Assembly (NCBI GenBank): GCA_017302775.1
Contig: JAFLDC010000117.1
Location: forward strand, 1-7,651
From: Sphingomonadales bacterium
Lineage (GTDB): Bacteria; Pseudomonadota; Alphaproteobacteria; Sphingomonadales; Sphingomonadaceae
Direction: 5' to 3'
Length of the DNA: 7,651 nt
In this document: positions 1-6,972 of the stretch, piece after piece
Numbering within the stretch: the first letter of the stretch is position 1
Layout of the letters: the number at the start of each line of letters is the position of its first letter
The notes under the pieces: model-generated
What the model saw: the letters and a program-made list of their open reading frames with translations, nothing else
Databases searched by the model: none
Told to the model about the DNA's origin: nothing
Program-made: the position numbers and the translations under genes

Positions 1-408
1 ACAAGCGATGCGCTGACGGCCATGGGTTTGGTCGAACCAGCCCAGCACCGCCGCCATCGCCTCACGCGCGATGCCCTGGCCCCAATGGTCCTGGTGGACG
101 ATCCAGCCCGCTTCGGGAACATCGTCCATGCCCTGCGCTGCCCCGAACCCACGGAAGCTGCGGAACACGCCGCAGGTGCCGACGATCCGGGACGTGCCCT
201 TCAGGCGCAGTGCAAAAGTGCCGTACCCATAGAGCGCCCACGATCCGGCGTTGCGCAGCAGGCGGTTGAAGGCGTCCATCTCGCTCGGCACGAAAGTTCC
301 AAGGAAGCGGCGGGTTTCTTCGGCGCGGGGCAACTCAAACAGGTCCGGCAGGTCGCCGGGCTGGGGTTGCCACAGTTCGAGCCGCGCGGTTTCGAGCAAT
401 GGTGTCAC
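1..408 (-). CDS. GNAT family N-acetyltransferase, RimJ/RimL type (partial, C-terminus beyond window)
   Basis: Only the first 136 residues are in the window; the frame stays open to base 1. The family transfers an acetyl group from acetyl-CoA to an amine, in the RimJ/RimL branch often a protein N-terminus, but small molecules are also used. The opening LLETARLELWQP (residues 4-15) is the usual first strand of this branch (LxTxRLxL). The segment EAGWIVHQDHWGQGIAREAM (about 99-118) is motif A, in which W109-G110-Q111-G112-I113-A114 forms the pyrophosphate-binding loop for acetyl-CoA. The start is a GTG at 408-406 that overlaps the TGA of the upstream DUF445 gene by 4 nt. I see no clear ribosome-binding site, so translation probably depends on coupling. 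Substrate is unknown; placement at the end of an efflux operon hints at detoxification or envelope modification, but that is inference. Confidence 0.85.
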   Translation of the reverse strand, partial: MTPLLETARLELWQPQPGDLPDLFELPRAEETRRFLGTFVPSEMDAFNRLLRNAGSWALYGYGTFALRLKGTSRIVGTCGVFRSFRGFGAAQGMDDVPEAGWIVHQDHWGQGIAREAMAAVLGWFDQTHGRQRIAC

Positions 409-1682
409 AGCAACTGGTCCAGCAGATGTATCGCCACGCCGACCAGCCCGCCGACCAGCGTGCCGTTGATCCGGATGAACTGCAGGTCGCGGCCGACCGC
501 GCCTTCGATCCGGTCTGTCACCGTCGCAGCGTCCCAGCGCTTGACGGTTTCGGACACCAGCCGGACGATCTGGTCGCCATAGCGGACCGCGACGCCAACC
601 ACCGTGCGCCGTGCAAAACGGTTGATCTGGGTCTGCATCGCCGGATCGTCGCGCAAGTGCCGACCAAGCTCGGCCAGTGCCTCACCCAGTTGTCCGCCGC
701 CCTGACCCGCCGGCCGCCGCAACCGGTCAAGCATGGCGCCGCGCAGTCGCTCCCACACACCTTGCCACCAGTTCGATACCGCGGGGTTGCCCAATAGCTC
801 GCCCTTCATCCGCTCAACCCTGGTGCGCAATTCAGCATCGTGCTGAAGATCGTCGGCGAGCTTGGCCAGCCCCTCTTCCACCTTGCCGCGCAGGGGATGA
901 TCAGGGTCGACAATCACCTCCGCCAGCAATTTGTACAATCCGTCGATCACCGAGTTGGCCAGTCGCTCATCCAGTCCGGTCCAGCGCAATACGGCGTTGG
1001 CCCGGCGGTGGATCAGTTCGCGAACAAGCTCCTCGTTGTCTTCCAGCGTCAACCCGGTCCAGCGGATCAGCGATTCTATCACCGGCATATGCCGCCGATC
1101 TGCAATCATGGCGGACAACATCTGCCCCAGCAGGGGAGATATCTCCAGCTTGTCTAACTGCTTGAACAGTCCGCCACGAACCTGGTTGCCAAGACGCTCG
1201 GGATCGAGCGATTCGAGCACCTGGGCCAGCAATTCCGCCGCTCCGTCACGCAGCCGCGTGCTGCCACCCTTGGCGGGATCAGAGAGCCATTCCCCTGCGG
1301 CCCCGGCCAGGTTCATCTGGCCCAGCCGCCGTGCCACCACCGGCGGTATCAGGAAATTTTCGCGCAGGAACTGCGCCATGGTATCGGCAATCCGATCCTT
1401 GTTTTCCGGGATGATCGCGGTGTGCGGAATTGGCAACCCCAGCGGATGGCGGAACAGCGCCGTCACCGCAAACCAGTCTGCCAGGCCGCCCACCATCGCC
1501 GCTTCACTGAACGCCAGCACATAGCCCCAGGCCGGATGGAGCGATTCGAAATGGCGAGCGGTGAGAAACACACCCGCCATCACGACCAGCAGGCCGGTGG
1601 CGAACAGGCGCATGCGCCGGGCCTTGTCGGGCGCCAGTGGAGCCGGGCGCCACGGGCGCGGGCGATGCGGGCGAACCGTCAC
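405..1682 (-). CDS. DUF445 family membrane protein (YjiN-like)
   Basis: This 425-residue protein matches the DUF445 family in length (E. coli YjiN is of similar size) and in layout. A short basic N-terminus rich in Arg and Pro precedes a membrane segment at about 26-42. A second hydrophobic stretch at about 50-68 leads into the family signature around GGLADWFAVTALFRHPLG (65-82) and IPHTAIIP (85-92). A long, largely helical soluble middle follows, and a C-terminal membrane segment (about 404-422) begins with the conserved RINGTLVGGLVG. The biochemical role of the family is not established. The start used is GTG at 1682, overlapping the permease stop by 4 nt (GTGA). An internal ATG at residue 24 (base 1613) is a possible alternative and would keep the first membrane segment. 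The 3' end overlaps the GNAT start by 4 nt. It is probably expressed with the efflux pump. Confidence 0.9.
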   Translation of the reverse strand: MTVRPHRPRPWRPAPLAPDKARRMRLFATGLLVVMAGVFLTARHFESLHPAWGYVLAFSEAAMVGGLADWFAVTALFRHPLGLPIPHTAIIPENKDRIADTMAQFLRENFLIPPVVARRLGQMNLAGAAGEWLSDPAKGGSTRLRDGAAELLAQVLESLDPERLGNQVRGGLFKQLDKLEISPLLGQMLSAMIADRRHMPVIESLIRWTGLTLEDNEELVRELIHRRANAVLRWTGLDERLANSVIDGLYKLLAEVIVDPDHPLRGKVEEGLAKLADDLQHDAELRTRVERMKGELLGNPAVSNWWQGVWERLRGAMLDRLRRPAGQGGGQLGEALAELGRHLRDDPAMQTQINRFARRTVVGVAVRYGDQIVRLVSETVKRWDAATVTDRIEGAVGRDLQFIRINGTLVGGLVGVAIHLLDQLL

Positions 1683-4600
1683 TCCGCCGGGACAGCCTCG
1701 GGGCGGCCACGTGGTTCGACTGGCTTGCCAGGCTCGTACGTCAGGAACATCCGCCGCAACAACGGACCCAGGCGCTTTTCAATACCATCGGCCAAGCTGA
1801 AACCCGCCGGGACGATCAGCAGCGTCAACATGGTTGACACGATCAGACCGCCGATCACCACGGTCCCCATGGGCGCGCGCCAGGCACTGTCGCCGGACAG
1901 TGACAGTGCCGTTGGCACCATCCCGGCAACCATCGCCACCGTGGTCATCACGATCGGCTGAGCGCGCTTGTGCCCGGCCTCGATCACCGCCACCAGCTTG
2001 TCACGCCCGGTCGCCATTTCTTCGATCGCGAAGTCAATCAGCAGGATCGAGTTCTTGGCGACGATGCCCAGCAACATCAACATGCCGATATAGACCGGCA
2101 TCGAAATCGCCTGACCCACCAGCAGCAACGCCAGCAGCCCGCCGAACGGCGCCAGGAACAACGACCCCATATTGACCAGCGGCGAAACGAACCGGTGATA
2201 GAGCAGCACCAGCACCGAGAAGACCAGCAGAACGCCCGCAATAAGCGCGGTGATGAAATTGTTGATCATCTCCTTCTGCCATTCGTCTGCACCGAACGGA
2301 GCGTTGGAGACGCCCTGAGGCAGGCTTTTCATGATCGGCAGGTCGGCAATCGCCTTGTCGGCCTCACCCTTGACCCGTCCCGGGGCAAGATCGGCACCGA
2401 TAAAGACGCGGCGGCTTTGGTTGTAGCGCTGGATCGAGGTCGGACCGGAGCCAAACCCGATATCGGCAACGCGTTCCAGCGGCACGGTTCCGCCAGTGGC
2501 GGTTGGCACCGGAAGATTACGGATCGTATCCAGGCTCTTGCGGCTTTCGATCGGCAGCTTGACCCGAATCGGCACTTGCCGGTCAGACAGCGAGAACTTG
2601 GCTGCATTCTGGTCGATCTCACCCAGAGTGGCGACGCGGATCGCCTGGCTGAGCGCCGTGGTGGTAACCCCCAGGCTGGCGGCAAGATCGCGGCGCGGGG
2701 TGATGATGATTTCCGGACGGCGCAGATCCGCCGAAATGCGCGGCGCAACCACTTCCTTAAGGCCGCCCATCTGCTCGACCAGCGTCGCTGCGGTCCGCTC
2801 AAGCAGCACCGGGTCGGACCCTGATAGCATGACATTGATCGCCCGCCCGGAACCGCCGCCCGGTCCGGGCCCGTTTGCCTGGAAATTGACCCGGGCATCC
2901 GCGATCTGCGCCAGTTTCGGCGTCAGCGCACGCTCAAACTCGACCGAGGTGCGGGCGCGGTCATCTTTCAGCGTGATCAGCAGGAACCCGCTGCCTTCAC
3001 GGATACGCTGCAACACCGATTCCACCTCGGGTTCCTGTTTCAGCACTCCGGCGATCTCCGCCATGACATCTTCGGTCTGATCCAGCGTGGTACCTGGCAC
3101 CATTTCGACAGAAACGCGGCTGAACTTGCTGTTACCGCTAGGGAAGAACTCCTGCGGGATCAGTGCAAAGAGGACGATGGTCAAGGCAAAGGCGCCCATG
3201 CCCACGCCCATCATCCATATGCGGTGATCGCGCAGGCGGGCCTGATACCGTTGGTCGATATAGTGATACCAGGCGGCGAAGCCGCGACTGGTGAAGCGCG
3301 CCAGAACCTGAAGTACCCGGTATATCAGCCAGGCGGCGGCGATCCCCAGCACCATACCAAGGACCAGGGCTAGCCACGACGGGACGACATCCTTGATCGC
3401 CTCGACCTTGTCAGCCAGCGCCGTCACCACCATGACAGTGCCGACAAACCCGCCCAACACCAGCAGGCAGGCAAACAACCAGAGCGGTGCATACCACCAG
3501 CGGAACTTTGCCTTAACCAATGCAGCGCGCATCGCCTGCTCAAGCCCGGGCGGGGAGAGCGGTCCTGCGCGCAACGCCGCGTCGTGAAACGCCGTCAGCG
3601 TAAAACGCGCTCCCGCCGCGCGCCGCGTTCGCTCGCGCAGCACGTCCATGTAGCGATCCATTGCCCGCCCGGTGCCGTGTTCGGCGTGCCCTTTGGCGTG
3701 CAGGAAATAGGCCGCAACCATCGGGGTGATCATGCGCGCCACAGCCAGACTCATCAGCACGGCCGCCACCACGGTCATCCCAAAGTTCTTGAAGAACTGG
3801 CCTGAAACACCGGGCATCAGCCCAACCGGGAGAAACACCGCAACGATCGAGAACGTTGTGGCGACCACCGCCAGTCCGATCTCGTCTGCGGCATCGATCG
3901 AAGCCTGATAAGCCGTCTTGCCCATCCGCATGTGCCGGACGATATTCTCGATCTCGACAATTGCATCGTCCACCAGCACCCCGGCAACCAGGCCGAGCGC
4001 CAGCAGGCTCATGATATTGAGGGTGAACCCCATCATGTCCATGAACCAGAAGGTCGGGATCGAAGACAGCGGAATCGCCAGCGCAGAGACGAAGGTGGCA
4101 CGCCAGTCACGCAGGAAGAAAAACACCACGATAACCGCCAGGATCGCACCCTCGATCATGGCCGCCATCGAGCTTTCGTACTGGGTGCGGACTTCATCCA
4201 CCTCGGTCGACAGGCGGGTAAAGGTGACCGCGCCGTTGGTCTCCTTTTCGATCTTTTTCAATTCCTCCATCGTGGCGTCATAGACGCTGACATCGGACTC
4301 GCCGCGCGCACGCGAGATCGAGAAGGTCACAACATCGCGGCCATCGATCTTGGCGCGCGAAGTCAGTTCGCCGTAGCGGTCAGTCACGGAGGCAATATCG
4401 GCCAGCTTGACCCGGCGTCCGCCGCCCAGCGCGATCTCGGTTTGCGACAGCTCATAAGCTGAGCGGGCATTGCCCAGTACCCGCACCGATTGCCGCGAGC
4501 CCGCTACCTCGGCCCGGCCACCGGCCGCGTTGACATTGACCTGCCGCAGTGTGGCATTGACCTGGCTGGCGGTAACGCCCAGCGCCTGCATCCGCGCCGG

Positions 4601-5176
4601 ATCAAGCTCGACCGAAATCTCCCGATCCACCCCGCCATTACGCTCGACCGACGCCATCCCCGGAATCGACAACAGCCGCTTCGCGATCGTATCATCGATA
4701 TACCACGATAGCTGTTCGATCGTCATATCGTCGGCCTTGACGCCGAAATAGCCGATCGCATTGGACGACGTGTTAGCCTTGAATACCTGCGGTTCGAGAA
4801 TGCCGTCGGGCAATTCGCCGCGGGCTTGGTCAACCGCGTTCTTGACCTCGTTTACCGCTTCGGAAATGTCGGTGCCGAGTTGAAACTCCACCATTGTCTG
4901 GCTGTTGCCCTCGCGCGCGGTCGAGGAAATGGTCTGCACCCCGTTAATCGAACGAATCGCTGATTCGACACGCTGAGTAATCTGGTTCTCGATTTCGGAC
5001 GGGGCTGCGCCGGGCTGTGAAATGTTGACGATGACCAACGGAAATTCGATGTCCGGATCGGCCTGGATCTTCATCCCCATGAACGCCATAATCCCGGCCA
5101 GGGTCAGCCCCAGGAACAGGATGATCGGAACCACCGGGTTGCGGATCGACCACGCCGAGATGTTGCGGAAGTTCAT
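1679..5176 (-). CDS. RND efflux pump inner-membrane permease (AcrB/HAE1-like) with enlarged central segment
   Basis: This is a proton-driven drug or small-molecule exporter of the resistance-nodulation-division superfamily, expected to work as a trimer with the fusion protein encoded just upstream. The RND duplication is clear: TM1 at about 13-32, periplasmic porter loop 33-337, TM2-TM6 at about 338-490, TM7 at about 653-672, second porter loop 673-971, and TM8-TM12 at about 972-1127. The proton-relay residues are in place. D403-D404 lie in VDDAIVEIEN (AcrB D407/D408), K1041 in AKNSILLIDFA (AcrB K940), and R1071 and T1078 match AcrB R971 and T978. At 1165 residues it is about 116 longer than AcrB. 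Nearly all the excess lies between TM6 and TM7 (about 500-640), with two extra hydrophobic stretches. A Gly/Pro-rich turn occupies about 769-777. The ATG at 5176 lies 15 nt after the fusion-protein stop. Substrate cannot be read from the sequence. Confidence 0.96.
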   Translation of the reverse strand: MNFRNISAWSIRNPVVPIILFLGLTLAGIMAFMGMKIQADPDIEFPLVIVNISQPGAAPSEIENQITQRVESAIRSINGVQTISSTAREGNSQTMVEFQLGTDISEAVNEVKNAVDQARGELPDGILEPQVFKANTSSNAIGYFGVKADDMTIEQLSWYIDDTIAKRLLSIPGMASVERNGGVDREISVELDPARMQALGVTASQVNATLRQVNVNAAGGRAEVAGSRQSVRVLGNARSAYELSQTEIALGGGRRVKLADIASVTDRYGELTSRAKIDGRDVVTFSISRARGESDVSVYDATMEELKKIEKETNGAVTFTRLSTEVDEVRTQYESSMAAMIEGAILAVIVVFFFLRDWRATFVSALAIPLSSIPTFWFMDMMGFTLNIMSLLALGLVAGVLVDDAIVEIENIVRHMRMGKTAYQASIDAADEIGLAVVATTFSIVAVFLPVGLMPGVSGQFFKNFGMTVVAAVLMSLAVARMITPMVAAYFLHAKGHAEHGTGRAMDRYMDVLRERTRRAAGARFTLTAFHDAALRAGPLSPPGLEQAMRAALVKAKFRWWYAPLWLFACLLVLGGFVGTVMVVTALADKVEAIKDVVPSWLALVLGMVLGIAAAWLIYRVLQVLARFTSRGFAAWYHYIDQRYQARLRDHRIWMMGVGMGAFALTIVLFALIPQEFFPSGNSKFSRVSVEMVPGTTLDQTEDVMAEIAGVLKQEPEVESVLQRIREGSGFLLITLKDDRARTSVEFERALTPKLAQIADARVNFQANGPGPGGGSGRAINVMLSGSDPVLLERTAATLVEQMGGLKEVVAPRISADLRRPEIIITPRRDLAASLGVTTTALSQAIRVATLGEIDQNAAKFSLSDRQVPIRVKLPIESRKSLDTIRNLPVPTATGGTVPLERVADIGFGSGPTSIQRYNQSRRVFIGADLAPGRVKGEADKAIADLPIMKSLPQGVSNAPFGADEWQKEMINNFITALIAGVLLVFSVLVLLYHRFVSPLVNMGSLFLAPFGGLLALLLVGQAISMPVYIGMLMLLGIVAKNSILLIDFAIEEMATGRDKLVAVIEAGHKRAQPIVMTTVAMVAGMVPTALSLSGDSAWRAPMGTVVIGGLIVSTMLTLLIVPAGFSLADGIEKRLGPLLRRMFLTYEPGKPVEPRGRPEAVPAE

Positions 5177-5191
5177 GGTTCGCGCCGCCCG

Positions 5192-6382
5192 TTAGCCAAC
5201 CTGGCCCGGCTTGATCGCCCGCGGCTGCACGGTCTCATCCGGCTGGAGGAATCCGCCAGCCCGCAACACCACTCGCTCGCTGCCATCAAGTCCTTCGACC
5301 ACAGCCACCCCCTGCTCGGTCACCAGCCCGGTCTTGACCGGGCGGCGACGTGCCTTGTTGTCCTTGTCGACCACATAGACATAATTGCCCTTGTTGTCCG
5401 AAAGGATGGCCGATTCCGGAAGCATCGGAGCAACAATCGTGCCCGCCTTGATCGTCGCCGTGGCGAAGCCGCCCGGACGCAGCTCAGGCGCATAGGCCAG
5501 CGCGATCCGCGCCGTTCCCTGCCGGCTGGCAGGATCGATAATCGGTGAAAGTTGCCAAATCTGGCCGTTGAACGACCGATCAGTCCCCACCGGGACCACC
5601 GCGGCGGTATAGCCAGGCCCAATCTTGGCGAGATCGGTTTCGCTAAGCTGGGCCTTGAGCTCCATTTCGCCGCCCTGCGCCAACCGGAACAGGACACCGG
5701 AACCGGCGCTGACCACCTGACCCGGTTCAACCCGCCGCTCGAGCACCAGACCGGCTGCAGGAGCGACGACGTTAAGACGGCGCAGCTGCGCGCTGAGTAC
5801 GCCCGCCTGCGCCCCGGCAACCCGTACCTGCGCCACGGCCGCATCGCGTGAGGCGCGCAGGCGGTCAACATCGGCCTTGGAGACAAAGCCCTTGTCGATC
5901 AGCTTGAGCGCACGCTGGTAATTGGCTTCGGCCAGATCGGCGTTCGCGCGGGCCACCTGAATCTGCGCGGTCTGGCCTGCGGCCTGCTGCACCTGAACGG
6001 AGCGGTCGATGACGGCCAGCACCTGCCCGGCGCGAACCCACTGACCCGGCTCGACCAGCACCGAAACAACCTGCCCACCTTCGCCAGCGACTCCGACAGG
6101 CAGCTCCCGCCGCGCAGCCAGCGTGCCAGTTGCACTGATCTGGCCCTCGATAGTGCCACGCCCCGGTGTGATGACCGAAACGACCGGCACCTGTTGCTTC
6201 TTCTCGCCGTCTTCACCGCCTTTGTTGCGATTAAGAAAATAACCGATCGCAATCAGCAGGATCACCAGGGCAATCGCGCCGAAAACCAGCCTGCGCTTGG
6301 AGCTGCGATCTTCCTCACCATCCAGCAGCAGGGGGTTCTCGCCTTCGCTACCCGTGGTGTGGATCGTCGATTCGTAGTTCAT
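5192..6382 (-). CDS. Efflux RND transporter periplasmic adaptor (membrane-fusion protein, HlyD/AcrA type)
   Basis: This periplasmic adaptor would link the RND permease to an outer-membrane channel. From the ATG at 6382 it has 396 residues. A short acidic cytoplasmic tail (about 1-28) ends in KRR and is followed by one membrane anchor (about 32-51). There is no lipobox cysteine, so it is membrane-anchored rather than a lipoprotein. The biotinyl-lipoyl-like halves are at about 103-126 (GGQVVSVLVEPGQWVRAGQV region) and 203-235 (NVVAPAAGLVLERRVEPGQV region). They flank an Ala/Gln-rich alpha-hairpin (about 129-202) of the kind that contacts a TolC-type channel. A beta-barrel and membrane-proximal domain follow to the C-terminus. 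An in-frame GTG at 6385 would add one residue; the ATG is preferred because GAAGG lies 4 nt before it but only 1 nt before the GTG. It is the first gene of the operon. Confidence 0.94.
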   Translation of the reverse strand: MNYESTIHTTGSEGENPLLLDGEEDRSSKRRLVFGAIALVILLIAIGYFLNRNKGGEDGEKKQQVPVVSVITPGRGTIEGQISATGTLAARRELPVGVAGEGGQVVSVLVEPGQWVRAGQVLAVIDRSVQVQQAAGQTAQIQVARANADLAEANYQRALKLIDKGFVSKADVDRLRASRDAAVAQVRVAGAQAGVLSAQLRRLNVVAPAAGLVLERRVEPGQVVSAGSGVLFRLAQGGEMELKAQLSETDLAKIGPGYTAAVVPVGTDRSFNGQIWQLSPIIDPASRQGTARIALAYAPELRPGGFATATIKAGTIVAPMLPESAILSDNKGNYVYVVDKDNKARRRPVKTGLVTEQGVAVVEGLDGSERVVLRAGGFLQPDETVQPRAIKPGQVG

Positions 6383-6386
6383 CACG

Positions 6387-6391
6387 CCTTC
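6387..6391 (-). promoter_or_regulatory. Ribosome-binding site of the membrane-fusion protein gene
   Basis: On the minus strand GAAGG ends 4 nt before the ATG at 6382 and only 1 nt before the in-frame GTG at 6385. Spacing therefore favours the ATG as the true start. It is a moderate match to the anti-Shine-Dalgarno sequence. Confidence 0.5.
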
Positions 6392-6449
6392 GCTTTCGCC
6401 GCTGCCCCGGCCTGACGCGATCCGTTACGGGGCGCTGCCGATCCGCAGT

Positions 6450-6478
6450 GTATTACTATGATAAATCACCGTCTGCAA
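6450..6478 (-). promoter_or_regulatory. Candidate sigma-70 type promoter of the efflux operon
   Basis: Read on the minus strand, TTGCAG (6478-6473) and TAATAC (6455-6450) are separated by exactly 17 nt, which would start transcription near 6443 and give a leader of about 60 nt. Each hexamer matches only three of six consensus positions. A competing -10 box, TATCAT (6463-6458, five of six), lies in the spacer but has a poorer upstream partner. This is the only AT-rich patch before the first pump gene. A 10-bp palindrome, TGATAAATCA (6459-6468), sits inside the spacer and could be part of an operator. Confidence 0.4.
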
Positions 6479-6609
6479 GCTGCACAGTAGCGGCCAGTGC
6501 CGGAAATTTCCACGCTCGTTCATAGGGCCAACGCCAAGCCACGGCAATGCAGGGCTCGGCAGACGGCCAAGGCGCTTCGGCCAACTGCACGACATTTGCT
6601 GATACGCGA

Positions 6610-6642
6610 AGGCCGGGACAGGCGTCACGCTTGCCCCGGCCT
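6610..6642 (-). terminator. GC-rich hairpin downstream of sciP, possible terminator
   Basis: Arms 6610-6624 and 6628-6642 pair over 15 positions around a 3-nt loop (6625-6627). The outer eight pairs are perfect and GC-rich (AGGCCGGG with CCCGGCCT). The inner part, read as minus-strand RNA, has one G-U wobble and one C-A mismatch. The hairpin lies 27 nt after the sciP stop, a typical place for a transcription terminator. No run of T follows on either strand, so it is not a canonical intrinsic terminator. It might instead protect the 3' end of the transcript. Confidence 0.45.
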
Positions 6643-6653
6643 CGATGGCTGGT

Positions 6654-6669
6654 TTGCAACAGGTTGCAA
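6654..6669. repeat. 16-bp palindrome adjoining the sciP stop codon
   Basis: TTGCAACAGGTTGCAA consists of perfect 7-bp inverted arms (6654-6660 and 6663-6669) around a 2-nt centre. Each arm contains TTGCAA, which is itself palindromic. It directly touches the stop codon of sciP (6670-6672). This could be a protein-binding site or a chance sequence. It is too short and too tightly centred to make a good terminator. Confidence 0.4.
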
Positions 6670-6972
6670 TCAGTACTTGAGCTGTCGCTCGTAAAGATCA
6701 CGATAGTGCTGGATACGCGTTACGCGCAGGCCCTGCATCCCCGATCGATCGACCGCACGCTGCCACGAGGCGAACTCTTCCAGCGTCAGGCTGTAGCGCT
6801 CGCAAACCTCGTCGATCGTGAGCAGACCGCCGTTGACCGCCGCAACAACCTCTGCCTTGCGGCGAACCACCCACCGCGTGGTGGTGGGAGCCGGAAGCGA
6901 ATCCACGGTCAGCGGTTCACCAAGCGGCCCAATAACCATCGCAGGTCGAATTTTCTGGTTTTCGATCATCAT
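6670..6972 (-). CDS. sciP: CtrA inhibitor SciP (DUF1153 family)
   Basis: SciP is a small cytoplasmic helix-turn-helix protein that, in Caulobacter, represses genes activated by the cell-cycle response regulator CtrA; both a CtrA-binding and a direct DNA-binding mechanism have been proposed. The 100 residues match the family along their whole length. There is an N-terminal beta segment with VIGPLGEPLTVDSLP (13-27), then RWVVRRKAEVVAAVNGGLLT (33-52), then the helix-turn-helix continuing through IDEVCERYSLTLEEFASWQ (53-71), and the family C-terminus GLRVTRIQHYR (81-91). The gene opens with two adjacent in-frame ATGs (6972 and 6969). A GAGGA lies 2 nt before the first and 5 nt before the second, so the second may be the real start (99 residues). 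The first ATG overlaps the upstream gene's TGA as ATGA. Its target promoters are not in this window. Confidence 0.93.
   Translation of the reverse strand: MMIENQKIRPAMVIGPLGEPLTVDSLPAPTTTRWVVRRKAEVVAAVNGGLLTIDEVCERYSLTLEEFASWQRAVDRSGMQGLRVTRIQHYRDLYERQLKY

Larger units (their letters stand above)
6383..6669. other. Intergenic region between sciP and the efflux operon, no credible gene
   Basis: About 287 bases separate the stop of sciP from the start of the fusion-protein gene. Several short open frames cross it on both strands, but none has a start with a ribosome-binding site, a recognisable protein pattern, or independence from neighbouring genes. What it does hold is a GC-rich hairpin (6610-6642), a palindrome abutting the sciP stop (6654-6669) and the AT-rich candidate promoter (6450-6478). 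A small untranslated RNA cannot be excluded. Confidence 0.6.

Noticed and set aside
1970..2824. A 284-residue plus-strand open frame inside the RND permease gene
   Set aside because: It lies wholly antisense to a gene with clear RND motifs, its translation is rich in His, Arg and Gln with no recognisable domain, and such frames are expected opposite high-GC genes.
2849..2873. GC-rich symmetric stretch inside the permease gene
   Set aside because: It encodes the Gly/Pro-rich turn at about residues 769-777 and is explained by codon choice rather than by a separate element.
6425..6701. Short minus-strand open frames of 67 and 81 residues between sciP and the pump operon
   Set aside because: No ribosome-binding site or protein pattern; they overlap the hairpin and the candidate promoter, and one extends into the end of sciP in another frame.
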